From Gammaproteobacteria bacterium (GTDB taxonomy: Bacteria; Pseudomonadota; Gammaproteobacteria; Steroidobacterales; GCA-2729495): DNA of 64,000 nt. Below, one piece after another: positions 44,183 through 51,501 of this stretch. How positions within the stretch are numbered: position 1 is the first letter of the stretch; each line of letters begins with the position of its first letter. The DNA is taken from assembly GCA_030426355.1 (NCBI GenBank), contig JAUHYQ010000001.1, forward strand, positions 496,001 through 560,000, in the 5' to 3' direction. The position numbers and the translations under genes were made by a program. A model generated the notes under the pieces. The model worked only from the letters and a program-made list of their open reading frames with translations, ran no database searches and was not told the DNA's origin.

Positions 44183-45851
44183 TTTGATTCACGCGATGCT
44201 CGGGCCCCGGTCGTGATTCCTTAATTACTGTCAGGGACGAGTTGGTGTATACGTGGCATGCACCTGAACAATCACGTAATTCACTTACAGTGTAATTCAC
44301 ACCCGGGTTCTCGTGTTTCTTGTGCGGCCCCGAACGGAAATCGTTCTGGTGACACCCGGCACAATCCGGCTGGAAAGCCGGTGATGGCCACGTGACTATT
44401 TCAGAATTGCCGCCGTGACAATCCGTGCAATCCAGATTGCGGCGATGGTCACCCGGGTATGCCGCCGACATGTGCGAGAAGTTCACCGGCAACCAGTTGT
44501 TAGTGTTGTGACAGGTGCCGCAGTCCTGCGAAGTCATAAAGTGACCAGGGTCTTCATCACCCGCGTGACAACTCGTGCACGTTGAGGTGATGTTCTGATG
44601 ATCAAAAAACGCCGGCAGCCAGGCGTTGGTGAGGTGACACGCATCGCACTGCGCTTGCGTAACAATGTGCTGTGCCGGCTTGTCGTCGACATGACACATG
44701 TTGCAGGTACCCGGCTGAACCCCTAAATGGTCAAAGTTGGCTGGCAGCCAGGCGGTCGTCAGATGGCAAAGGTCGCACTCTTCCTGCGTGACCAGGTGCT
44801 GGGCCGACTTGTCGCCTGCATGGCATGTACTGCAGCTACCTGGCATGACGTTGGCATGATCAAAAGTCGCTGGCAGCCAGGCCGTGGTCAGGTGACAGGC
44901 ATCGCACTCGGCCTGCGTAATAATGTGCTGCGCCGACTTGTCGCCTGCATGGCACGTGCTGCAAGTGCCCGGCATGACGTTGGCATGGTCAAAGGTCGCT
45001 GGCAGCCAGGCCGTGGTCAGGTGACAGGCATCGCACTCGGCCTGCGTAATAATGTGCTGCGCCGACTTGTCGCCTGCGTGACACGTGCTGCAAGTACCCG
45101 GCATCACGGTTGCGTGGTCAAAAAATGCGGGCAACCAGGCCGTGGTCAAATGGCACACATCGCACTGTTCCTGGGTAATCAGATGCTGTGCCGGCTTGTC
45201 ATCCAGATGGCAGGTGTTACAGGTACCCGGCATAACGTTGGTGTGATCAAAAAATGCCGGCAACCAGGCGGTGGTCAAATGGCACACATCGCACTGTTCC
45301 TGCGTAACCAGATGCTGCGCGGGTTTATCCTGCAAATGACAGGTGTTGCATGTCCCCGGCATCACATTGGCATGATCGAAACCGGCGGGTAGCCATGCGA
45401 ACGAGGTGTGGCAATTTTCGCAGTCTTCGTTGGTTACCGGGTGATCACTTGGCTTGCCGGAGGCCTGACTGCCGTTGTGACAACTCGAACAGCTGCCCAG
45501 CACCTGAAAATGATCCACGCGCCACACCGGAGCCCAGCTGTTTTCCTGATGGCAATCCTGACATTCTCCGGTGCTCGCGATATGGCCAGGTGGCAAGGGA
45601 GTGGCCTGCACCAACCCAGCCTGTGAATGGCAGTCGGTGCAGAGACGACTGGTGCCTTCGAAAACTCCGCCTACGTGGCAACTGCTGCAATCAACATTGC
45701 GATGCGCACCTTCCAGAGGCCAACCGGTCGTAAAATGATCGAAATCCGATTCAAACGGCGTTTGCGCCAGCGCCGAGGGCGAACTTACCGCCACAGCGAT
45801 CAGCATCAGCGTTGCGCAGGCCCAGGCTCGTAATTCTGACTGAAAGCTCAT
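44169..45851 (-). CDS. Multiheme cytochrome c with 21 CXXCH plus one CX3CH
   Basis: A 560-residue periplasmic or exported cytochrome with signal peptide (about residues 1-29, ending A-L-A-Q). I count 21 C-x-x-C-H heme motifs and one C-S-G-A-C-H near the C-terminus. Residues 158 to about 457 consist of seven tandem 43-residue modules, each with two hemes, a conserved D-H and a T-T-A-W-L-P segment; one degenerate module precedes them. Units 3 and 4 are almost identical. Regular spacing suggests an extended heme wire. The ATG overlaps the upstream 18-heme gene by 4 bp. It is an electron carrier; the acceptor is not known. Confidence 0.9.
   Translation of the reverse strand: MSFQSELRAWACATLMLIAVAVSSPSALAQTPFESDFDHFTTGWPLEGAHRNVDCSSCHVGGVFEGTSRLCTDCHSQAGLVQATPLPPGHIASTGECQDCHQENSWAPVWRVDHFQVLGSCSSCHNGSQASGKPSDHPVTNEDCENCHTSFAWLPAGFDHANVMPGTCNTCHLQDKPAQHLVTQEQCDVCHLTTAWLPAFFDHTNVMPGTCNTCHLDDKPAQHLITQEQCDVCHLTTAWLPAFFDHATVMPGTCSTCHAGDKSAQHIITQAECDACHLTTAWLPATFDHANVMPGTCSTCHAGDKSAQHIITQAECDACHLTTAWLPATFDHANVMPGSCSTCHAGDKSAQHLVTQEECDLCHLTTAWLPANFDHLGVQPGTCNMCHVDDKPAQHIVTQAQCDACHLTNAWLPAFFDHQNITSTCTSCHAGDEDPGHFMTSQDCGTCHNTNNWLPVNFSHMSAAYPGDHRRNLDCTDCHGGNSEIVTWPSPAFQPDCAGCHQNDFRSGPHKKHENPGVNYTVSELRDCSGACHVYTNSSLTVIKESRPGPEHRVNQSGFD
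44481..45380 (-). repeat. Tandem 129 bp repeats encoding diheme modules
   Basis: Seven tandem units of 43 codons (the last is one codon shorter) within the cytochrome gene. The copies at 44881 and 45010 match almost base for base at a 129 bp offset, which implies recent duplication; outer units are more diverged. Each unit has the layout F-D-H...P-G-x-C-x-x-C-H...C-D-x-C-H-L-T-T-A-W-L-P. Confidence 0.85.
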
Positions 45852-47245
45852 CGCATATCCTCCGCGCCACGGAAAGTGGCAGTAATGTGGCAGCGACCGC
45901 AGTCCCTGCCGAACTCGCCGTTGTGAATGTCATCGCTACGATGGCAGTCAATGCAACGTGACGGCGTCGATGCGCCGATGGGCAGTGGCTCGGAATGACA
46001 GTCCTCGCACACCAGTTCAGCATGCGCACCGTCCAGCAAGAAGCCTGTACTCACATAGTGATCAAAGCGCCAGATATCCCAGCTTCTGGGGTTGTGACAG
46101 GTACCGCAGGCGACACCAAATACGCCGTCGTGCACATCCTCATCGCCATGGCAATCTATGCATTCAATACTGGCATCCTTAAATCGGGCCGTTTCGTGGC
46201 AGCCGTCGCACGACGCATCACGATGCTCGCCGAGCAACGGAAATGCGGTGAAATCGTGATCGAACAGGACGTCATCCAGCCACTCACGCTCGTTGTGGCA
46301 GGCGCCACAATCTTCGCCCAGCTGCAGGTCATGCGGATCATCATCCCGGTGACAGTCGATGCAAGCGGTACCCGGGGTTGATGTAATCACCGAGTCCACA
46401 TGACAGGCTTCACAATCCAGTGGCGCATGGCTACCCAGCAGTGGGAAATCGGTCAGCGTGTCGTGGTCGAATCGATTTGCCGTCCAGCTGACTTCGTTGT
46501 GACACGAGGCACAATCGTCACCCAACAATCCCTTGTGCACATCTTCATCACGATGACAACCAATGCATGTAGATGGCGTATTCTCAAAGACCAGATTGGC
46601 ATGACAATCAATGCACCCAGTTTCGTTGTGGGCACCCAGCAACGCGAAGCCGGATTCTGCCAGGTGATCAAAGCGCACTGTCACCCAGTCGTCTTCGACA
46701 TGGCAACTGGCACAGTCTTCGCCCAAACCGCCTTTATGCACGTCATCATCACTATGGCACGCAATACAGGTTGACGGCGCTTCGCGAAACAAGGCGTCAT
46801 CCTCATGACAATCGATACAGGCAACGTCAATGTGTGCTCCGCGTAAGAGAAAATCTGCAAACTTGTGCTGAAAATTCTTGTCATCGAACAGCACGATGTC
46901 AGCATCGCGCCCGATGTGATCCGTGTGGCAACCGGCGCAAGAACCATTAGTGACGTCTGGGTTCTTGCCATGAAAACCGCGCTTAACGTTGATGTCAGCG
47001 CCTACAGTTTGGTGACAATCAATACAGCGACTGTCCTGCTGCTCGCGCGAAAACGGAACGTGGCACGCGACGCACTCGGCCTCTATGTCGGCATGACCCT
47101 CGATAAGCTGCCCGGGCATCACCAGCTTCTCGATCTCCAGAGCGACCGCGGATGACATCGAACTCGCCATAATCGCAACAACCACGATGAGCTTTCTGGA
47201 GAGGACGCGCACGCTGGCATCAATACATGTGCACAGCGAGCACAT
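45848..47245 (-). CDS. 18-heme cytochrome c
   Basis: About 465 residues with 18 C-x-x-C-H motifs by my count. Hemes come in repeating triplets of roughly 55-65 residues, with the pattern P-S-T-C-I-x-C-H-x-D-x-D-V-H-K-G, D-C-A-S-C-H-N-E-x-x-W and R-F-D-H, the last His being a likely distal ligand. The N-terminus has a signal-like segment (K-L-I-V-V-V-A-I-M-A-S-S). The ATG at 47245 overlaps the upstream gene by 26 bp; a GTG at 47212 giving a shorter signal is an alternative. It would pass electrons from the membrane b-type protein to the larger cytochrome. Confidence 0.88.
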   Translation of the reverse strand: MCSLCTCIDASVRVLSRKLIVVVAIMASSMSSAVALEIEKLVMPGQLIEGHADIEAECVACHVPFSREQQDSRCIDCHQTVGADINVKRGFHGKNPDVTNGSCAGCHTDHIGRDADIVLFDDKNFQHKFADFLLRGAHIDVACIDCHEDDALFREAPSTCIACHSDDDVHKGGLGEDCASCHVEDDWVTVRFDHLAESGFALLGAHNETGCIDCHANLVFENTPSTCIGCHRDEDVHKGLLGDDCASCHNEVSWTANRFDHDTLTDFPLLGSHAPLDCEACHVDSVITSTPGTACIDCHRDDDPHDLQLGEDCGACHNEREWLDDVLFDHDFTAFPLLGEHRDASCDGCHETARFKDASIECIDCHGDEDVHDGVFGVACGTCHNPRSWDIWRFDHYVSTGFLLDGAHAELVCEDCHSEPLPIGASTPSRCIDCHRSDDIHNGEFGRDCGRCHITATFRGAEDMR

Positions 47246-48146
47246 GAAATATCGCCGTCAGTACCATCATGATAAAAAACGGCACGTGGATGACGTGCCA
47301 TAAAGAAAACAGCTTTTCAAAAAAATTGAACTGCGCCACACGGCGAATCTGCGCGAGCCGGCTGGAAATGTACTTGCGGGTCGCTCGTCGCAAGCGTGAG
47401 CGATGCTCGCGAGCTACCGATGAGCTATTGGCAAGCGCATCAATATTCCGATACGCGACTCGACGCAATTGCCAGCTGACCCAGCGGGTCTTAATACCGA
47501 ACCAGGCCGGCCATACCGCAGAAGCGCTCAGGGACTCGGGTTTCTTGAGCACCTGCTGGGCCAGCGCAGCTAGCTCTGCCCGCACTTCTCCCGTCAGACC
47601 GGGATTATGGGTATCGAACTGCTCGGACTCCTCAACCGTCGCAACCAGTTGCCGCAATGAGGTACTGCTGCCGTAGAGACCGTTGTGAATTTGTGCGTAG
47701 AAGTAACGCCCCACGACACCGCTGGCCGCAACCAGCAGAGTGCAATACAGAGCAACCTGCGAGTTAATGCCACCGGCCAGAAAATCAAAATTGCTGTGAT
47801 ACAGAATAATGACCGGCCCGATTATTCCAAGATTCATGTGCCACTTGAACCAATGGCGGGTGGCACCGAGGCGACGTAACAGCGGAATACGCTTGCGCAC
47901 CGAATACATCAGCAAGGCCACCATCAGTGAACCGCCGATAATGCCCAGCCAGTAACCGAGACCGCTTTCGGCTGTAATGTCACGCGCATCGCGCCCAATC
48001 CAGCCGATCACCAGCGCGAAGAGTGTCAGCAAAGCACCCACAGGCAGCTGCAATCGCACAAAAAGTTTGCGCCAGTTAACGGCGGGCGCCGCCGCGTTAT
48101 GCGAAATAGCCAGTTGCTCATCAATGGCAGGGGCGGGTCGTGACAT
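47220..48146 (-). CDS. b-type-cytochrome-like inner-membrane protein
   Basis: A 308-residue membrane protein with about five hydrophobic segments. Pairs of His placed in membrane helices look like heme b ligands: F-K-W-H-M-N, I-L-Y-H-S-N, L-W-H-V-I-H and I-F-H-V-L-A-V-H. It resembles the b-type domains of ferric reductases and other transmembrane electron carriers. A soluble segment of about 100 residues lies between helices. A strong A-G-G-A-G-G precedes the ATG. It heads the leftward cytochrome operon and diverges from the ferredoxin/FAD oxidoreductase, so it likely moves electrons across the membrane to the multiheme proteins. Confidence 0.75.
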   Translation of the reverse strand: MSRPAPAIDEQLAISHNAAAPAVNWRKLFVRLQLPVGALLTLFALVIGWIGRDARDITAESGLGYWLGIIGGSLMVALLMYSVRKRIPLLRRLGATRHWFKWHMNLGIIGPVIILYHSNFDFLAGGINSQVALYCTLLVAASGVVGRYFYAQIHNGLYGSSTSLRQLVATVEESEQFDTHNPGLTGEVRAELAALAQQVLKKPESLSASAVWPAWFGIKTRWVSWQLRRVAYRNIDALANSSSVAREHRSRLRRATRKYISSRLAQIRRVAQFNFFEKLFSLWHVIHVPFFIMMVLTAIFHVLAVHMY

Positions 48147-48301
48147 GCAGGCTCCTCCTGAGTTTGGAACGACAGGCCGTTTTCTGAGATCAGATTGCTT
48201 GCAATACTAACTCATTTGGTTAATTTTGATACATATAAGTACTTTTTTGGGATACAGTTCCGTATGTTATGTAAAATTCGATACCGCGAACGGGTGGGCG
48301 C

Positions 48302-49609
48302 ATGAGCGAACTCGCGTCGCCGATTCTGTACGTTGTTGTGGGCACACTGTTCCTGATGGTCTATCTGCGACGGTACCGGCACCGTGCCCGGGTTTCGCTG
48401 GAAACACGCGCCGATTCGATGGAGGCCGGGCTGACCGAACCTGCATCACTGCACCCGGTGATTGACCCGGCAAAGTGCATTGGCTGTCTGGCTTGTGCCG
48501 ATGCCTGCCCCGAAATGCCGGCCCACACCGTCATTGGCATCGTGCACGGCAAAGCTGCGCTGGTGAGCCCCACAGACTGCATCGGCCACGGTGCGTGTCA
48601 GGCTGCCTGCCCCGTGGGTGCAATCGATCTGGTTTTTGGCACCGAAAAACGCGGTGTGGATATTCCAGCGGTGCAGCCGACATTCGAAACAAACGTCACG
48701 GGCATATACATCGCCGGCGAACTGGGCGGCATGGGGCTGATACGCAACGCGGTCGAACAGGGCCGGCAAGCGATTAGCAACCTTGCCAAGAGCCTGCGTG
48801 GAAACTGCGATCTGGACGTGCTGATAGTCGGGGCCGGTCCGGCGGGATTTTCAGCCTCGCTCGGCGCCATGGAGAAAAAGCTGCGATGCGTAACCGTGGA
48901 GCAGGACAGCCTGGGCGGCACTGTGGCACATTTCCCGCGTGGCAAGCTGGTGATGACCGCACCTGCAATTTTGCCGGTCGCAGGAAAAATGCGCTTCCGC
49001 GAAACTTCAAAAGAACGTCTGCTTGAATTCTGGCAAGGCGTTATGCAAACGACGGGCCTTAAAATAAACTTTGAAGAGCGCGTAGAGAGCATTGAACGCG
49101 ATGCAAAAAGTTTCATTGTGCGCACAACCCGCACCGAGTACCGTCCCGAGAAAATTCTGTTATGTATTGGCCGTCGTGGCACGCCGAGAGCACTGGGTGT
49201 GCCGGGGGAAGAACTCCCCAAAGTTACTTATCGGCTGATTGATCCGGAGCAATACAAGAATCAGTCAGTGCTGGTGGTTGGCGGCGGCGACAGTGCATTG
49301 GAAGCTGCATGCACACTGGCCCAGGACAGCAGCATTCAGGTGACACTCTCCTATCGGTCGGAAGCATTCACCCGAGCCAAACAGAAAAATCGTCAGGCCG
49401 TGCAAAAGGCGCTTGATGAAGAGCGCTTGCGGCTTTTCCTTAACTCCAATGTTGTGCGCATAGAGCCCGAAAAGGTCACGCTCGATACCGCTCAGGGTGA
49501 GATTTGTTTCGCGAACGATGCGGTAATTATCAGTGCAGGCGGCATCCTCCCTACAGGATTCCTGCGTTCCGTAGGCATAGAAATCGAAACCAAGCACGGC
49601 ACCCGGTAG
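48302..49609 (+). CDS. Membrane-anchored ferredoxin-FAD/NAD(P) oxidoreductase
   Basis: A 435-residue fusion. An N-terminal membrane helix (about residues 7-23) is followed by a two-cluster ferredoxin domain: C-I-G-C-L-A-C-A-D-A-C-P is complete, but the second motif, C-I-G-H-G-A-C-Q-A-A-C-P, has His at the usual second Cys position. Then comes a thioredoxin-reductase-like FAD domain (V-G-A-G-P-A-G near residue 177) and a NAD(P) domain (V-V-G-G-G-D-S-A). The redox-active C-x-x-C of thioredoxin reductase is absent. It diverges from the cytochrome operon and probably feeds electrons from NAD(P)H into it. Direction of flow is inferred. Confidence 0.82.
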   Translation: MSELASPILYVVVGTLFLMVYLRRYRHRARVSLETRADSMEAGLTEPASLHPVIDPAKCIGCLACADACPEMPAHTVIGIVHGKAALVSPTDCIGHGACQAACPVGAIDLVFGTEKRGVDIPAVQPTFETNVTGIYIAGELGGMGLIRNAVEQGRQAISNLAKSLRGNCDLDVLIVGAGPAGFSASLGAMEKKLRCVTVEQDSLGGTVAHFPRGKLVMTAPAILPVAGKMRFRETSKERLLEFWQGVMQTTGLKINFEERVESIERDAKSFIVRTTRTEYRPEKILLCIGRRGTPRALGVPGEELPKVTYRLIDPEQYKNQSVLVVGGGDSALEAACTLAQDSSIQVTLSYRSEAFTRAKQKNRQAVQKALDEERLRLFLNSNVVRIEPEKVTLDTAQGEICFANDAVIISAGGILPTGFLRSVGIEIETKHGTR

Positions 49610-49686
49610 CTTCGCGTTTACGTTAGAATCACTGAAACCGGCGCACTCATTTCGCAGGTGCCCGCCGCCTTGATCAGGGGTTCCCA

Positions 49687-50409
49687 ATGCCAACTTGCTC
49701 TGCCACGGCCTTTACGCAAATATTTCACCGCGCAGTTTGCTTCTGCTGCGTGGTTGCCGCACTGGCACTATTAATACCGCAGTCAGCACACGCGGAATTT
49801 CATTTTCAGCGCAACGCAGAGGATGAAATAAGCGCGGCCGACAGACAACTTGCAGCGGAAATTACCGAGTTTCTTGATGAGTACGCTAAGGCGTACAACA
49901 ATCAGGACTACCGCACGGTAAAAGCCATGTGGCTGGACGATGGCAATCCCATTTACATGGCCGAAGAAGTGCCTTTCCCTTTGTATGGCAAAAAGCGCCT
50001 GGATAACTACTTCAATCCCGTACCCGGTCGTCGCATTCTAGACGGCATTGACAATCGCTACTCACAGGTGCGCGCTAAGTACGTGGCCGCAAATATTGCG
50101 GTTGCGACGTACAGACTCGACTATGACATCAAGCTCGTGGGAATGAACGCCGCGCATGGCTGGGACCGAATCATGGCAGTATTCGTTGAAACCAGCGACG
50201 GCTGGAAGCTCTCGGCCTACGCCGAAGCACCGCAAGGTCCGGCGACCATGGTGCGCAAAATGATGAAGAAACATCCGGCTGAAACTGAGGACGAAAAAGC
50301 CGCCTATGCCACCACCAGCGCGACAATAAAGGCGCTCTCTGAAAAGGGAGTCAGTGAGGGCTTCGACGATTTTCTCGAAGCGCGTAAAGACATCGAACCC
50401 ACACACTAG
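49687..50409 (+). CDS. NTF2/SnoaL-like exported protein
   Basis: A 240-residue protein with a signal peptide (about residues 1-37, ending A-H-A). The core carries F-L-D-E-Y-A-K-A-Y-N-N-Q-D-Y and W-D-R-I-M-A-V-F-V-E-T-S-D-G-W-K-L, typical of nuclear-transport-factor-2-like domains. Such folds serve many functions, and no catalytic residues are clear. A C-terminal charged helical tail is unusual. A-G-G-G-G lies 7 nt before the start. It precedes a dehalogenase-like gene by 8 bp, so they form a pair. The role is unknown. Confidence 0.65.
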   Translation: MPTCSATAFTQIFHRAVCFCCVVAALALLIPQSAHAEFHFQRNAEDEISAADRQLAAEITEFLDEYAKAYNNQDYRTVKAMWLDDGNPIYMAEEVPFPLYGKKRLDNYFNPVPGRRILDGIDNRYSQVRAKYVAANIAVATYRLDYDIKLVGMNAAHGWDRIMAVFVETSDGWKLSAYAEAPQGPATMVRKMMKKHPAETEDEKAAYATTSATIKALSEKGVSEGFDDFLEARKDIEPTH

Positions 50410-50417
50410 GCAAAATC

Positions 50418-51443
50418 ATGCTGACAACTGCTTTGCTTGTAATACTGACGATTGTTGCCGGAGTGCTTTTGTTGGCCGCGTGGAATCAATACGACGTTCA
50501 GCGTCGCGGCAACGGGCCCAACTATGATCCTGCTGTACCGGTGTTGCGAACGCCTGATAGCCGATTCGACGCACTCACGGATTTGCCGTTCGCGCCGCAC
50601 TATATTGACATTGAAGACCCGGACCTAGGCACGCTGCGGGTGCACTATCTGGACGAAGGCCCGCGTGACGGACACATTATTTTGCTGCTGCACGGTCAGG
50701 CGACGTGGAGCTATTCCTTTCGCAAAATGATCCCGATCTTTGTGGCCGCTGGCTATCGGGTCATTGCACCAGACTTTATTGGCTTCGGGCGCTCGGACAA
50801 ACCGGCTGACTGGGAACAACATACTTTCCAGAAGCACGTCGACTGGCTGGACGCCACGCTTACCCAACTGCAAGTGCAAGGTTGCACTGCGTTTATGTTC
50901 GACTGGGGCGGCTACTTTGGGTTGCGTATCGCGGTGGACAAACCCCACATGTTTGCGCGACTGGTTCTGTGCACAACAGGCATGCCCCGCGCCCGAGGTA
51001 TAGTGGGCGCACTTTGGGTCGCTGGCTGGCGGCGCATGACGTTGAAGGCCGACAGCTTTCCGATCAGTACAATGGTAAATAACATGACGGGCAACGAACT
51101 GGATGCGGCTACCCTCCGCGGCCTCGATGCGCCCTATCCTGAGGAACGTTATAAAGGCGGTCCGCGGCGCTTTCCACTGATGATTCCGGCCACTGTTCTA
51201 AATCCTGCAACCAGACCCAATCGCGCCGCATGGAACAAGTTAAAGAACTGGCACAAACCTGCCGTCATCTTGATCAGCGAAAGCATGGCACGCCGGGGAT
51301 TTAAGCCCTCAGAATTTCAAAACCAGCTACCGGGCACCGCCGGGCAACCGCACACGCTGTATCCGGATACCGGGTTCTTCCTGATCGAAGATGCCCCCAT
51401 AGAGTTGGCCGAGAAAACCCTGGAATTCATCGGCAACTCTTAG
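50418..51443 (+). CDS. Haloalkane-dehalogenase-like alpha/beta hydrolase, catalytic His absent
   Basis: A 341-residue alpha/beta hydrolase with an N-terminal membrane anchor (about residues 3-22). The oxyanion region H-G-Q-A-T-W-S-Y-S-F-R-K-M-I-P and the nucleophile D162 in F-D-W-G-G closely match haloalkane dehalogenases. At the place where they have G-H-F with the catalytic His, this protein has G-F-F (F320), and the usual acid position is not evident. The enzyme may therefore be inactive or use another residue. Three in-frame TAG codons follow within 12 bp repeats. The upstream neighbour is the NTF2-like gene. Confidence 0.75.
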   Translation: MLTTALLVILTIVAGVLLLAAWNQYDVQRRGNGPNYDPAVPVLRTPDSRFDALTDLPFAPHYIDIEDPDLGTLRVHYLDEGPRDGHIILLLHGQATWSYSFRKMIPIFVAAGYRVIAPDFIGFGRSDKPADWEQHTFQKHVDWLDATLTQLQVQGCTAFMFDWGGYFGLRIAVDKPHMFARLVLCTTGMPRARGIVGALWVAGWRRMTLKADSFPISTMVNNMTGNELDAATLRGLDAPYPEERYKGGPRRFPLMIPATVLNPATRPNRAAWNKLKNWHKPAVILISESMARRGFKPSEFQNQLPGTAGQPHTLYPDTGFFLIEDAPIELAEKTLEFIGNS

Positions 51444-51474
51444 CGCTTCTCTTAGTGCTTCTCTTAGCTGCTTC
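51441..51474. repeat. 12 bp tandem repeat carrying in-frame stops
   Basis: TAGCGCTTCTCT (51441-51452) and TAGTGCTTCTCT (51453-51464) are followed by a partial third copy, TAGCTGCTTC. The first TAG is the stop of the dehalogenase-like gene. As the period is a multiple of three, every copy places a TAG in the same frame. It probably arose by slippage. Confidence 0.7.
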
Positions 51475-51501
51475 AGGTGCGCAAGCCGTATACTGGATAG
51501 T

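Noticed and set aside
44481..45380. 129 bp repeats considered as a CRISPR-like array
   Set aside because: Units are contiguous, in frame, and encode heme modules without spacers.
44727..45392. 221-residue open frame on the plus strand opposite the cytochrome repeats
   Set aside because: It is the antisense of the tandem heme modules; its repeat character mirrors them and it has no ribosome site or family features.
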